DNA of 64,000 nt from Streptomyces thermodiastaticus. Lineage in GTDB: Bacteria > Actinomycetota > Actinomycetes > Streptomycetales > Streptomycetaceae. Each line of letters starts with the position of its first letter. Within the stretch, counting starts at the first letter, position 1. Of the stretch, positions 31,648 through 40,689 are shown piece after piece. The notes under the pieces were generated by a model. It searched no databases, had not been told where the DNA came from, and was given only the letters and a program-made list of their open reading frames with translations. Made by a program: the position numbers and the translations under genes. The DNA lies in assembly GCF_014656135.1 (NCBI RefSeq), contig NZ_BNBV01000002.1:124001-188000 (forward strand), written 5' to 3'.

Positions 31648-33320
31648 CGGAAGTCCTCCTCACGGTACTCGTGGTCGGAGCCGGCGGCCGTGGCCTGACG
31701 CAGCTCGATGCGGCGGATCTTGCCGGAGACGGTCTTGGGCAGGTCGCCGAACTCCAGGCGGCGGACGCGCTTGTACGGGGCGAGGACCCGGCGGGAGTGC
31801 TCGAAGAGGACCTTGGCGGTGTCCGGGCCCGGCTCCCAGCCCTCGGCCAGCACGATGTACGCCTTCGGCACGGCCAGGCGCAGCTCGTCCGGGGCGGGCA
31901 CCACGGCCGCCTCGGCCACCGCCTCGTGCTCCAGCAGCGCGCTCTCCAGCTCGAACGGGCTGATCTTGTAGTCGGATGCCTTGAAGACGTCGTCGGCGCG
32001 GCCGATGTAGGTGATGTAGCCGTCCTCGTCGCGGGAGCCGATGTCGCCGGTGCGGTAGTAGCCGCCCGCCATCGCCTCCGCGGTGCGGTCGGCGTCGCCG
32101 TGGTAGCCGGCCATCAGGCCCACGGGCCGCACGGACAGGTCGAGCGCGATCTCGCCCTCGCGGGCGCCGGGTGCGCCGGTGACCGGGTCGAGCAGTTCGA
32201 CGCGGTACCCGGGGCTGGGCCGGCCCATCGAGCCGGTCTTCAGGCGCTGGCCGGGGCTGTTGGAGATCTGCACGGCCGTCTCGGTCTGTCCGAAGCCGTC
32301 CCGGATGGTCACCCCCCAGGCCCGGCGCACCTGCTCGATGACCTCCGGGTTGAGCGGCTCGCCGGCGGCGACGGCCTCGCGGGGCTTGGTGCGCAGCTGG
32401 GTCAGGTCGGCCTGGATGAGCATGCGCCACACCGTCGGCGGGGCGCAGAACGTGGTCACACCCGCCCGGTCCATCTCGGCCATCAGCCGGGAGGCGTCGA
32501 AACGTGTGTAGTTGTGGATGAAGACGGTCGCCTCGGCGTTCCACGGGGCGAACAGGTTGGACCAGGCGTGCTTGGCCCAGCCCGGCGAGGAGATGTTCAG
32601 ATGCACGTCCCCGGGTGTGAGGCCGATCCAGTACATGGTGGCCAGGTGCCCGATCGGGTACGACACATGGGTGTGCTCCACCAGCTTGGGGCGGGCGGTG
32701 GTGCCCGAGGTGAAGTACAGCATCAGCGGGTCGTCGGCGAGGGTGGGGCCGTCGGGGACGAACGCGGCGGACGCGTCGTAGGCGTCCTCGTACCGCTGCC
32801 AGCCGTCCTCGCCGGGCAGGCCGCCGACGGCGATGCGGGTGTAGGAGCCGGGCACCTCGGCGAACTTGGCGGCGTCCTGGGTGCGCACGATCACATGCCT
32901 CACCCGGCCGCGCTCGACGCGGTCGCGCAGGTCGGCGGGGCCGAGCAGCGGGGTCGCGGGGATGACGACGGCGCGCAGTTTCATCGCGGCGAGTGCGGTC
33001 TCCCACAGCTCGGCCTGGTTGCCGAGCATGACCAGGATCCGGTCCTCGGCGGCGACCCCGCGCTCACGCAGCCAGGTGGCGACGCGGGCGGAGCGCTCGG
33101 ACATCTCCGCGAAGGACAGGCGGGTCTCGGTGCCGTCCTCCTCCACGATGTGCAGGGCGGTGCGGTCATTGCCCTCGGCGATGACGTCGAACCAGTCCAG
33201 CGCCCAGTTGAACCGGTCGGGGCGGGGCCATCGGAAGCCGGCACAGGCCGTGTCGTAGTCCTCGCGGTGTTCCAGCAGGAAATCCCGCGCCTGGCGGAAC
33301 AGCTCCGTCGCTGTCGTCAT
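31644..33320 (-). CDS. Acyl-CoA synthetase (medium-chain/acetyl-CoA synthetase-like)
   Basis: 558 aa. ANL motifs are LMLYFTSGTTARPKLVEHTH, HLNISSPGWAKHAWSNLFAP, DGFGQTETAVQISN, YYRTGDIGSRDEDGYITYIG, RADDVFKASDYKISPFELES and the catalytic Lys in LPKTVSGKIRRIEL. It resembles MACS-type synthetases that activate medium-chain or branched acids. ATG 33320 is chosen because GGAGGACGC sits immediately upstream; an earlier ATG at 33371 adds 17 residues without a ribosome-binding site. It is the first gene of the two-synthetase operon, divergent from a GAF-LuxR regulator. Confidence 0.92.
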   Translation of the reverse strand: MTTATELFRQARDFLLEHREDYDTACAGFRWPRPDRFNWALDWFDVIAEGNDRTALHIVEEDGTETRLSFAEMSERSARVATWLRERGVAAEDRILVMLGNQAELWETALAAMKLRAVVIPATPLLGPADLRDRVERGRVRHVIVRTQDAAKFAEVPGSYTRIAVGGLPGEDGWQRYEDAYDASAAFVPDGPTLADDPLMLYFTSGTTARPKLVEHTHVSYPIGHLATMYWIGLTPGDVHLNISSPGWAKHAWSNLFAPWNAEATVFIHNYTRFDASRLMAEMDRAGVTTFCAPPTVWRMLIQADLTQLRTKPREAVAAGEPLNPEVIEQVRRAWGVTIRDGFGQTETAVQISNSPGQRLKTGSMGRPSPGYRVELLDPVTGAPGAREGEIALDLSVRPVGLMAGYHGDADRTAEAMAGGYYRTGDIGSRDEDGYITYIGRADDVFKASDYKISPFELESALLEHEAVAEAAVVPAPDELRLAVPKAYIVLAEGWEPGPDTAKVLFEHSRRVLAPYKRVRRLEFGDLPKTVSGKIRRIELRQATAAGSDHEYREEDFR

Positions 33321-33399
33321 GCGTCCTCCAAAGCCCATCACATCCGGACCGTTGCCGGGCGGCTGCGTCACATCGTGTAATCCGTGATGCGGGTCTCAC

Positions 33400-33417
33400 C
33401 ACCCCCGAACGGGGGTG
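33400..33417. promoter_or_regulatory. LuxR-type operator candidate in synthetase/regulator divergon
   Basis: CACCCCCGAACGGGGGTG is a perfect 8-bp inverted repeat around AA, 34 bp upstream of the regulator start and 80 bp from the synthetase start. The dyad resembles LuxR/NarL half-site arrangements, so the adjacent regulator is the obvious binder (inference). Confidence 0.7.
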
Positions 33418-33450
33418 TGTGGGTCGGGTCCGTGACGAAGGGGCGAGCAG

Positions 33451-34287
33451 GTGTCGGCGGAGGCGTCCGGGGCGGCGGAGATCAGGGGTGCGCTGGTGCG
33501 GCTGCGGCGGGCGACGGGACTGCCCGTCGCCTTCGGCGGCCTGGTGGAACCGGGCGTGCCCCGGGTGCGGATCAGCGAGCTGAGCGGTACGGCCACACGC
33601 GCGCTGAGCGCGCTGGCGGTGACCGCGGGCAACGGGCTGGGCGGCAAGGCGGTGGCGCTGGCCCGTCCGTGCGCGGTGACGGACTACTCGCTGTCCCGGC
33701 AGATCAGCCACGAGTACGACGCGGCGGTGGCCGCGGAGGGGCTGCGCGCGGTGCTGGCCGTGCCCGTGGTGGTGCGGCGCCGGGTGCGCGGTGTGCTGTA
33801 CGGGGCGCTGCGCACGGCGCAGCCGCTGGGCGACCGTGCGCTCGCCGCGGCCGTGCAGGCCGCGCGGGACGTGGAGCAGGCGTTCGTGGCGCGGGAGGAG
33901 GCGCGCGACCTGCTGACCGCCGCGCGGACCGGGACGGCGCCGGGACGGCCGGCGAACGCGGCCTGGGAGCAGGTACGCGAGGCGCACGCGGCGCTGCGCG
34001 CCCTGGCCCCGCGGATCGCGGACCCGCGGCTGCGGGCCGAGCTCCTGGACGCCTGCGGTCTGCTGACCGCCGCGGCCGCCCCGGCGCAGCGGGTGAACCT
34101 GGCGCCGCGGGAGGTGGACGTGCTGGCCTGTGTGGCCTCCGGTGCGACCAACCGGGCCGCCGCTGCGCGACTGGGCCTGCGTCCGGAGACCGTCAAGGCG
34201 TATCTGCGCTCGGCCATGCGGAAGCTGAACGCCCACACCCGCGGCGAGGCGGTGGTCGCGGCCCGCAGGGCCGGCGTGCTGCCGTAG
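33451..34287 (+). CDS. LuxR-family regulator with N-terminal GAF-like sensor domain
   Basis: 278 aa. Residues 10-150 look like a GAF domain (RRATGLPVAFGGLVEPGVPR, GLRAVLAVPVVVRRRVRGVL, YGALRTAQPLGDRAL). The C-terminal 65 residues form the LuxR helix-turn-helix: LAPREVDVLACVASGATNRA, AAARLGLRPETVKAYLRSAM, RKLNAHTRGEAVV. GTG 33451 follows GAAGGGGCGAG. It lies 130 bp from the divergent acyl-CoA synthetase operon, with a perfect palindrome between, and probably regulates it in response to an acyl or aromatic ligand. Confidence 0.87.
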   Translation: MSAEASGAAEIRGALVRLRRATGLPVAFGGLVEPGVPRVRISELSGTATRALSALAVTAGNGLGGKAVALARPCAVTDYSLSRQISHEYDAAVAAEGLRAVLAVPVVVRRRVRGVLYGALRTAQPLGDRALAAAVQAARDVEQAFVAREEARDLLTAARTGTAPGRPANAAWEQVREAHAALRALAPRIADPRLRAELLDACGLLTAAAAPAQRVNLAPREVDVLACVASGATNRAAAARLGLRPETVKAYLRSAMRKLNAHTRGEAVVAARRAGVLP

Positions 34288-34520
34288 GGGTCCCGGTCCG
34301 CTGCGGCGGCAGCCGCCGGGTGCGGGTGTGCATTCCGCGGGCGAAGACGGAAATGGGCCCCTGCCCGGTGCGGTGCCGTGATTCCCGCGTCCCGTGCGCC
34401 GCCGCCGATTCCCGCGGTGTGCGAACCGTCACCGATTCCCCCGCTCCCCGGCCGGACGGAATTCAAGGGCGCGGTGCCTAGAATTCAGTGCGGCCACGAC
34501 ACACGAGAGGAGCGGTGACC

Positions 34521-37343
34521 GTGCGACGGGACTTCATGGGCCCTGCGGGCCACCGCTCCGACCTGGTCATAGGCCACGACGAGGCCGTCGCGGCGGCAAA
34601 GGAGCAGCTCGGCCGGGGCGGCAGTGTGCTGCTGCACGGGCCGGCCGGAATAGGAAAGTCGACCGTGCTGCGGGCATTGGCCGCGGAATGCGCCCCGTCG
34701 GCGCGTACCGTGTTGCGCTGTTCGGCGACCGAATCCGAATCGCACCTGCCGTTCCTGGCGCTGGCCGATCTCTTCGGGCTGGTGCTGGAAGAGGTCTCCG
34801 GCGAGCTGCCCGCCGCGCAGCGCACCGCGCTGGAGTCGGCGCTCACCGGCCGCGGCGAGTCCAGCCTGCGGCGCGACGGTCTGGCGCTGCGCCTGGCGGT
34901 GCTGTCCGTGCTGCGCGCCCTCGCCGCGAAGGGGCCGGTCCTCGTCGTCGCCGACGACCTCCAGTGGCTGGACGCGGCCAGCGCCGAACTGCTGGGCTTC
35001 GCCGCCCGCCGGCTGGGCGACACACCCGTGCGGATGCTGTGCGCGATGCGCACCGAGGACGAGAGCTACGACCGCTCCGTCGCACTCGGCTTCGGCCGGG
35101 CGGGCGGACCCCCCTGTCCGCCCGACACCCTCCCGGTGCGGCTGCGCCCGCTGACCCGGACCCACATCTCCGCGCTGCTCGGCCACCGCGGGTACCGGGA
35201 CCTGCCCCGCTCCACCGTCCGGGACATCCACCGCACCAGCGGCGGCAACCCGCTGTTCGCCCTGGAGCTGGGCCGTGCCCTGGCCGAGAACCCGACCCCG
35301 CCGCGCCCCGGCGAGCCGCTGCCGGTGCCCACCTCGCTGCGCGCCCTGGTGCTCAGCCGGCTGCGGATGCTGCCGGACGAGGCCCGCCGCACGCTGCTCG
35401 TGGCGAGCGCCGGCGCCCGCCCCACTCTGGCGCTGCTGCGCGCGGCCGGACGGGTGAACGCCGAGACGGAATGCGCCCGCGCCGCCGAACTCGGGCTGCT
35501 GGCCACCGAACCGGAGGGCCCGGCCGTGCGGTTCGCGCACCCGCTGATCTCGGCCGCGCTGTACGCGGAGGCCTCCGCGCAAGAGCGCCGGGCCGCCCAC
35601 GCCGCCCTGTCCACCGCCGCCGCCGACCCGATCGAGAGGGCCCGCCACCTGGCGCTGGCCACCACCGGCACCGATCCCGAGGTGGCCGCCCGGCTCGCGG
35701 AGGCCGCCGCGCTGGCCCGGGACCGCGGGGCGCCCTCGGTGGCCGCCTCGCTGGGGCTGCTCGCCGCCCGGCACACCCCCGCCGACGGCGACCCCGGGCC
35801 GGACGAGCGGCGGCTGCTGGCCGCGGAGGACGCCATCACGGCCGGGGAGGTCGACCTCGCCCGGGACATCGCCCACGGGGTGCTGGCCCGCGCCACCGTG
35901 CCGGCCGAGCGGGTGCGGGCGTGGATGGTGGTGATCGAGGCCGCCGGGCAGGCCCTCGGCGACGTGGACGCCGTCTTCCCCCAGGCCCTCGCCGACGCCG
36001 GCGACGACCCGCGGCTGCTCGCGCTGGTCCACTACCAGCTGGCCTGGCGGGGTCTGGTGGTGGCCGGCGACTTCGCCGAGGCGCGCCGGGAGGCCGCGCA
36101 CGCCGCCGAGCTGGCCGCGCGCGGCGAGGACCGCCGCACCGAACTGATGGCGCTGGCCTTCCAGGCCTCCACCGAGACGCTGATGGGCCATCCGGACGCC
36201 GCCGCCACCATCGAACGGGCGATGAGCGAGCCTCAGGACGCGTACGTGGCCTGCCACCACAACGGCGTCGGCTCGGCGCGTTTCCGTTTCCTGCTGATGA
36301 GCGACCGGCTCGCCGAGGCCCGGGCCACCATCACGGCGCTGCTGCGCGAGGTCCGGGGGCGCGGCATGGCCGAGAGCGAGGTGCACTATCTGCGGTCGCT
36401 CGCCGAGACCGAACTGCGCGCCGGGCACTGCGGCCGCGCGCTGGACCTGGCCCGCGAGAGCCTGCGGCTGGCCCGGGACACCGGCATCGGCGAGGGCGCG
36501 TCCGCGATGCTGGCCTCGCTCGCCGAGGCCGACGGCGGTGACCCCGGCACGGCGCTGAAGCTGGCCGAGGAGGCGGTGCGGCTCGCCGAGGAGGACGGCG
36601 ACCAGATGTACCTCTCGCGGGCCCTGGCCGCGCTGGGGCACGCCCACTTCGTGGCCGGTGACGCACCGGCGGCGGTGGCGGCGCTGCGCCGGGTGCGCAA
36701 GCTGGAGCGGGCGCTGGGCATCACCGATCCGGCGCGCGGCCGCTGGCACGGGGACCTGACCGAGGCGCTGGTGCTCACCGGAGAGACCGAGGAGGCGCAG
36801 AAGGTCGTCGACACCGCCCGGGAGCAGGCCGCACGGCTGGGCCGGCAGGGCATGCTGGCCGTGCTGGACCGGGCCGAGGCGCTGCTGCGCGCGGCCCGCG
36901 GCGAAACCCGGGCGGCCGTCGTCCAGTTGACGGCGGCGCAGGACCGGCTCGCGGCCCTGGGCACCGGGCTGGAGGAGGCGCGGACCGCGTTCGCGCTGGC
37001 CCGGCTGCGCAGCGGCCGGCGGCCGGGGCCAGCGTCGTACGACGAGGCGGCGCGGCTGTTCCGGCGGTGCCGCGCGCTGCCGTGGCTGCGTCAGGTGGAG
37101 GCCGCCGCGCTGGCCCGGCCGGCCCGGCCGGAGCATCTGCCGGCGGCCCTGGACGAACTGGCGTCGATGGAACGGCAGGTGGCCGCGCTCGTCATCGAGG
37201 GCGCCACCAACCGGGAGATCGCGGCACGGCTGTTCGTCAGCGTCAAGACCGTGGAGGCGACGCTGACCCGGGTCTACCGCAAGCTGGGGATCCGTTCGCG
37301 GGTCGACATCGTCCGATTGGCGGCGGCCCGGCGCGCGAAGTGA
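34521..37343 (+). CDS. LAL-type LuxR regulator (AAA ATPase plus LuxR HTH)
   Basis: 940 aa, normal for large ATP-binding LuxR regulators. Walker A is LLHGPAGIGKST (about residues 38-49) and Walker B is VLVVADDLQWLD (about 140-151). SGGNPLFALELGRALAEN is the AAA sensor region. A long TPR-like helical middle (ALADAGDDPRLLALVHYQLA, GHAHFVAGDAPAAVAALRR) leads to the C-terminal HTH SMERQVAALVIEGATNREIA and ARLFVSVKTVEATLTRVYRK. Two GTG starts are possible; 34521 is taken because AGGAG ends 8 nt before it, while 34515 is too close. LAL regulators activate transport or secondary-metabolite genes. No dedicated target is evident next to it. Confidence 0.9.
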   Translation: MRRDFMGPAGHRSDLVIGHDEAVAAAKEQLGRGGSVLLHGPAGIGKSTVLRALAAECAPSARTVLRCSATESESHLPFLALADLFGLVLEEVSGELPAAQRTALESALTGRGESSLRRDGLALRLAVLSVLRALAAKGPVLVVADDLQWLDAASAELLGFAARRLGDTPVRMLCAMRTEDESYDRSVALGFGRAGGPPCPPDTLPVRLRPLTRTHISALLGHRGYRDLPRSTVRDIHRTSGGNPLFALELGRALAENPTPPRPGEPLPVPTSLRALVLSRLRMLPDEARRTLLVASAGARPTLALLRAAGRVNAETECARAAELGLLATEPEGPAVRFAHPLISAALYAEASAQERRAAHAALSTAAADPIERARHLALATTGTDPEVAARLAEAAALARDRGAPSVAASLGLLAARHTPADGDPGPDERRLLAAEDAITAGEVDLARDIAHGVLARATVPAERVRAWMVVIEAAGQALGDVDAVFPQALADAGDDPRLLALVHYQLAWRGLVVAGDFAEARREAAHAAELAARGEDRRTELMALAFQASTETLMGHPDAAATIERAMSEPQDAYVACHHNGVGSARFRFLLMSDRLAEARATITALLREVRGRGMAESEVHYLRSLAETELRAGHCGRALDLARESLRLARDTGIGEGASAMLASLAEADGGDPGTALKLAEEAVRLAEEDGDQMYLSRALAALGHAHFVAGDAPAAVAALRRVRKLERALGITDPARGRWHGDLTEALVLTGETEEAQKVVDTAREQAARLGRQGMLAVLDRAEALLRAARGETRAAVVQLTAAQDRLAALGTGLEEARTAFALARLRSGRRPGPASYDEAARLFRRCRALPWLRQVEAAALARPARPEHLPAALDELASMERQVAALVIEGATNREIAARLFVSVKTVEATLTRVYRKLGIRSRVDIVRLAAARRAK

Positions 37344-37658
37344 GCGCGGCGCGGGTTGACTGACGGCGTGGATCCAGTGAGGGCCGCCGCCGGCGGACCC
37401 CGGACCGGCCGAGGTCTTCCCCGGCCGACCGGGGACCGGCCGGGGGCGGTCAGGGACGGCCGAGGCCATCCGACCGAGGGTTTTCCCTGCCCCATCCCCG
37501 TAGGGGGTTCCCTCATTGGAGGCGTGCGGGGCGGCCCCTAGCCTGGCGGGCGTGCCGCTCGCCCGGGCACAGGACGGCCGTCCTCACGGCGCGGACATGC
37601 GTGTCCAGCTCCACCCCCACCCGTGCGACCCCCCACCGGCCAGCTCACGAGGAGACGC
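37344..37658 (+). promoter_or_regulatory. Promoter region of the serine protease
   Basis: 315 bp with no gene. A good promoter is visible: TTGGAG (37516-37521), 17-bp spacer, TAGCCT (37539-37544). Just upstream lies CCCC-GTA-GGGG (37496-37506), a G/C dyad that recalls the CACCCCCG/CGGGGGTG site upstream of the LuxR gene at 33451. The expected mRNA leader is about 110 nt. Confidence 0.6.
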
Positions 37659-38477
37659 ATGTTCGGCCTCACCCGTGCCCGACGCAGGCGCGGCAGACGG
37701 ACCGCCGCCGCACTGACGGCGGCCGCCGCGACCGTTCTGCTCGCCGCCCCCGCCGCCACCGCGCATCCTCGCCCGGCCGGCGGTGTTCCCCGGCCCGTCG
37801 TCGGCGGCACGCCGACCACCACCGACGCGTACCCGTTCGTCACGCAGATCACCGACGCGGCCGGCAACCAGTTCTGCGGGGGGACCCTGGTGGCGGCCCG
37901 GAAGGTGGTGACCGCGGCGCACTGCGTGGCCGGCGAGACTCCCGCGAAGCTGCGTGTGGTCGGGGGCCGCACCTATCTCGACGGCACCGACGGCACGGTG
38001 AGCGGGGTCAGCCGGATCTGGGTCGCCCCCGGCTTCACGGACCCCACGAGCGGCGACGACGTGGCGGTGCTGACGCTCGCCACCGCGATGCCGTACACCC
38101 CGGCGCCCTATGTGGCCGCCGGTGACACGGGCGTGTACGCGCCGGGCACCGTCGCCCGCGTCCTCGGCTGGGGGACCACCACGGAGAACGGCAGCGCCTC
38201 CAACCAGCTGCGCACCGCGACCGTGCCGGTGGTCGCCGACACCGACTGCGCGCGCGTGTACGGCTCCCACTTCGTCGCGAGCGACATGGTCTGCGCCGGA
38301 TACACCTCCGGCGGCGTGGACACCTGCCAGGGCGACAGCGGCGGTCCCCTGCTCGTCGGGGGCGTCCTGGCAGGGATCACTTCCTGGGGCAACGGCTGCG
38401 CGGCGGCGGGTCATCCGGGTGTGTACACCCGGATGACCACGTTCTCGTCCCAGGTCGCGGAGCAGGTCGCCGCCTGA
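37659..38477 (+). CDS. Secreted trypsin-like serine protease (S1 family)
   Basis: 272 aa. The signal peptide includes RRRRGRRTAA and a hydrophobic core (ALTAAAATVLLAAPAATAHP). Mature trypsin would begin after a short propeptide at about PRPVVGGTPTTTDAYPFV (activation cleavage before VVGG). The catalytic triad is His in VVTAAHCVAGE, Asp in SGDDVAVLTLA and Ser in TCQGDSGGPLL. The specificity-pocket Asp is in GVDTCQGDSGG, giving Lys/Arg preference. Six cysteines would form the usual disulfides. ATG 37659 with GAGGAG 4-5 nt upstream is preferred to the ATG at 37623. Confidence 0.95.
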   Translation: MFGLTRARRRRGRRTAAALTAAAATVLLAAPAATAHPRPAGGVPRPVVGGTPTTTDAYPFVTQITDAAGNQFCGGTLVAARKVVTAAHCVAGETPAKLRVVGGRTYLDGTDGTVSGVSRIWVAPGFTDPTSGDDVAVLTLATAMPYTPAPYVAAGDTGVYAPGTVARVLGWGTTTENGSASNQLRTATVPVVADTDCARVYGSHFVASDMVCAGYTSGGVDTCQGDSGGPLLVGGVLAGITSWGNGCAAAGHPGVYTRMTTFSSQVAEQVAA

Positions 38478-38503
38478 CCGACCCCGTCCCGGGGACACAG
38501 GCC

Positions 38504-38544
38504 GGGGGCGTTGCGGGCCGCCACGAGAAGCCCGCAACGCCCCC
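38504..38544. terminator. Very strong hairpin terminator after protease
   Basis: GGGGGCGTTGCGGGC (38504-38518) and GCCCGCAACGCCCCC (38530-38544) form a perfect 15-bp stem with an 11-nt loop, followed by TTCC on the plus strand. Confidence 0.85.
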
Positions 38545-38571
38545 TTCCAACAGGTCTTCCAACAGGTCCGG

Positions 38572-38997
38572 TCAGCGGTTGGGGTCGGCCCTGCTGATGT
38601 CGGCCAGCGCGGAGTGCGGGTCGTCGGTGGTGGCCAGGTCGCCGAGGCTGACCATGCCGACCGGGCAGCCGCCGTGCTCGACGACGGGCAGCCGGCGCAC
38701 CGCGTACTGGCGCATCAGCTCGGCGGCGTGGTCGGTGGTGTCGTCGGGGGTCAGGGTGACCACCGGGGGCCGGGTGCACACCTGGCCGGCCGTGGCGGTG
38801 TGCGGGTCGCTGCCGCCGGCCACGGCCCTGACCACGATGTCCCGGTCGGTCAGCACACCGAACAGATCGCAGTCGTAGGCCACCAGGACGTCGCCGACGT
38901 TCTGCTCGCGCATCACACGGGCCGCGTTCTCCAGCGTGGTCATCGGCTCGACGGCCACCGCACCGGGGGACATCACGTCGCGTACTCGCCGGGTCAT
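38572..38997 (-). CDS. CBS-domain pair protein
   Basis: 141 aa consisting of two CBS motifs (Bateman module) and nothing else. The first is RDVMSPGAVAVEPMTTLENA, ARVMREQNVGDVLVAYDCDL, FGVLTDRDIVVRAV; the second is VCTRPPVVTLTPDDTTDHAA, ELMRQYAVRRLPVVEHGGCP, VGMVSLGDLA. Such modules bind adenine nucleotides and report energy state; stand-alone versions are common in Streptomyces and often redox- or stress-linked. GGGAGG precedes the ATG by 7 nt. It is transcribed alone, between the protease terminator and the PPOX gene. Confidence 0.9.
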   Translation of the reverse strand: MTRRVRDVMSPGAVAVEPMTTLENAARVMREQNVGDVLVAYDCDLFGVLTDRDIVVRAVAGGSDPHTATAGQVCTRPPVVTLTPDDTTDHAAELMRQYAVRRLPVVEHGGCPVGMVSLGDLATTDDPHSALADISRADPNR

Positions 38998-39119
38998 GGG
39001 GCCACCTCCCGGGGGCCGGGCTGGGCACGGGGACGCGGGACGACGTCCCTGCCCGCCGCGTAGCCAGAACGGGCCGGGCCAAACCGGGGCCGTACGGGCA
39101 CGGGTCCGAGCGGGGCCGT

Positions 39120-39590
39120 TCACCCGGCCGGGAGCGGGGCGGACGCCGGGTCGGCCTGCCATCCGGTCCAGTCGTGGACGGCGACCACGATCACCGGCCC
39201 GGCCGGCGGGTCGTCCCGGTACTGCGGGTACTTGGCCCGCAGCCGCACCAGCGCGGCCTCGTACTCCTCGCGGGTGGCCAGGTCCGGCGCGTCGGGCGGC
39301 ACGATCCGGGCGCCGCCGTCCGCGCGGACCCACCACAGCCTCGACCAGTCCTCGGCGTAGCCGTCGGCGAGCAGGCACACGGCCGGGGTGACCTCGATGT
39401 TGTGCAGGCGCCGCAGCCGTGCGGTGCTCTTCGGTTTGCGGTCGACGGCCGTCACGACGTGGTCGGCGCCGTCGGTGGCGAACACGATCGGCACCAGGTG
39501 GGGGCAGCCCAGGTCGTCGACCGTGGCGAGCCGGGCCACCCGGGCGGCCGCGAAGCACTGCCGGGCCTGGGCGGGGTCCATCCGTGTCAC
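39120..39590 (-). CDS. PPOX-class (TIGR03668-like) F420-dependent oxidoreductase
   Basis: 156 aa. It follows the pyridoxamine-oxidase-like split-barrel fold: ARQCFAAARVARLATVDDLG, CPHLVPIVFATDGADHVVTA, VDRKPKSTARLRRLHNIEVT, PAVCLLADGYAEDWSRLWWV and a C-terminal YPQYRDDPPAGPVIVVAVHD WTGW block. Members bind F420 or FMN and reduce unknown substrates. GTG 39590 (VTRMDP) has GAGAGGAG about 6 nt upstream and is preferred to the internal ATG at 39581. Confidence 0.87.
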   Translation of the reverse strand: MTRMDPAQARQCFAAARVARLATVDDLGCPHLVPIVFATDGADHVVTAVDRKPKSTARLRRLHNIEVTPAVCLLADGYAEDWSRLWWVRADGGARIVPPDAPDLATREEYEAALVRLRAKYPQYRDDPPAGPVIVVAVHDWTGWQADPASAPLPAG

Positions 39591-39867
39591 GTGCTGCTCC
39601 TCTCCTGCTGTGACCTGCTCACCGCCTGCGGACAGCCCTTGCGCACCGTCCGGTCCGGGCTGCCGCCGTGTGCGTCCGCCCGGGTGCCGCGCGCCCGCCC
39701 GGCGGCGTCCCGCAGCGGCTTCCGGGTACCCCCTCAGCTGTGGTCGGGTCACCCGCACCGCCGGGCCGCGGTGACGGCCCGCGGGGCCGGGCGCGCCCCA
39801 ACCTGACGCCGCCGAAGTCGCAGGACGGCCGACGGACGGCGCACGAGCGAGCGGCGAAGGGAGACGC

Positions 39868-40608
39868 ATGCCGTGGCTTGCGGTTCCGTTGTGGGACGTG
39901 ACCCAAGGACAGGGCCCGCGGCAGCTGGCCGAGCTGGGGCTCGCCCTGCTGCTGTCGAGTCTGATCGGCCTGGAACGGGAGGCGCATCAGAAGAGCGCCG
40001 GGCTGCGCACCCACACCCTGGTCGGCGTCGCCAGCGCCCTGATGATGGAGGTGTCGCAGCACGGCTTTCTGCAGGTGCTGCACCTGGACAACGTCTCCTT
40101 CGACCCCTCCCGCGTGGCCGCCCAGATCGTCTCCGGCATCGGCTTCATCGGCGGTGGCCTGATCTTCGTGCGCCGGGACGCGGTGCGCGGGCTGACCACC
40201 GCCGCGACCGTGTGGCTGACCTGCGCGGTCGGTATGGCCTGCGGCGGCGGGCTGCCGGTCCTCGCCCTGGCGGTCACCGCACTGCACTTCCTGGTGGTCC
40301 GCGGCTACGCACCGCTGTCCCGCCGGCTCAGCGCCGCCACGGCCCCTGCCACGGTGGAGCTGCGGCTGACGTATCTGACCGGGCAGGCCCTGCTGCCGCA
40401 GCTGATGCAGCTGTGCACCCGGCGGGGTTTCCGCATCCTGGAGGTCAGAGCCGACCGGCTGCCCCGGCACGCCGGCGCGGCCGCCCAGGTGCTGCTGCGC
40501 CTGGAGGGCACCGCGGACGCCGGCCGGCTGGCCTCCGAGCTGTTCCGGGACGAGAACGTCCTCGACGTCGAGCTGCGCATGGGCGAGGAGGAGGCCGGCG
40601 ACGCCTGA
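39868..40608 (+). CDS. MgtC/SapB-family membrane protein
   Basis: 246 aa. Residues 20-140 hold four membrane segments with the family signature: GLALLLSSLIGLEREAHQKS, AGLRTHTLVGVASALMM, QIVSGIGFIGGGLIFVRRDA and VRGLTTAATVWLTCAVGMAC. A soluble ACT-like C-terminal domain follows (VELRLTYLTGQALLPQLMQL to ELFRDENVLDVELRMGEEE). MgtC proteins act in adaptation to low magnesium and can inhibit ATP synthase. GAAGGGAGA is positioned upstream of the ATG. No magnesium transporter gene is adjacent. Confidence 0.9.
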   Translation: MPWLAVPLWDVTQGQGPRQLAELGLALLLSSLIGLEREAHQKSAGLRTHTLVGVASALMMEVSQHGFLQVLHLDNVSFDPSRVAAQIVSGIGFIGGGLIFVRRDAVRGLTTAATVWLTCAVGMACGGGLPVLALAVTALHFLVVRGYAPLSRRLSAATAPATVELRLTYLTGQALLPQLMQLCTRRGFRILEVRADRLPRHAGAAAQVLLRLEGTADAGRLASELFRDENVLDVELRMGEEEAGDA

Positions 40609-40689
40609 GCCGGGTCCGCGGGGTTCCGTGTGTGCGGTGACCCCGGGGTGGGGTGTGACCCGTGCGGCCGGCGGGCACCCGGGGGCACT

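Noticed and set aside
34485..37469. A 994-codon minus-strand open frame opposite the LAL regulator
   Set aside because: Composition is repetitive (GQ-, GR- and AH-rich) and no domain is recognisable. The plus-strand protein has clear Walker and HTH motifs, so the minus frame is a shadow.
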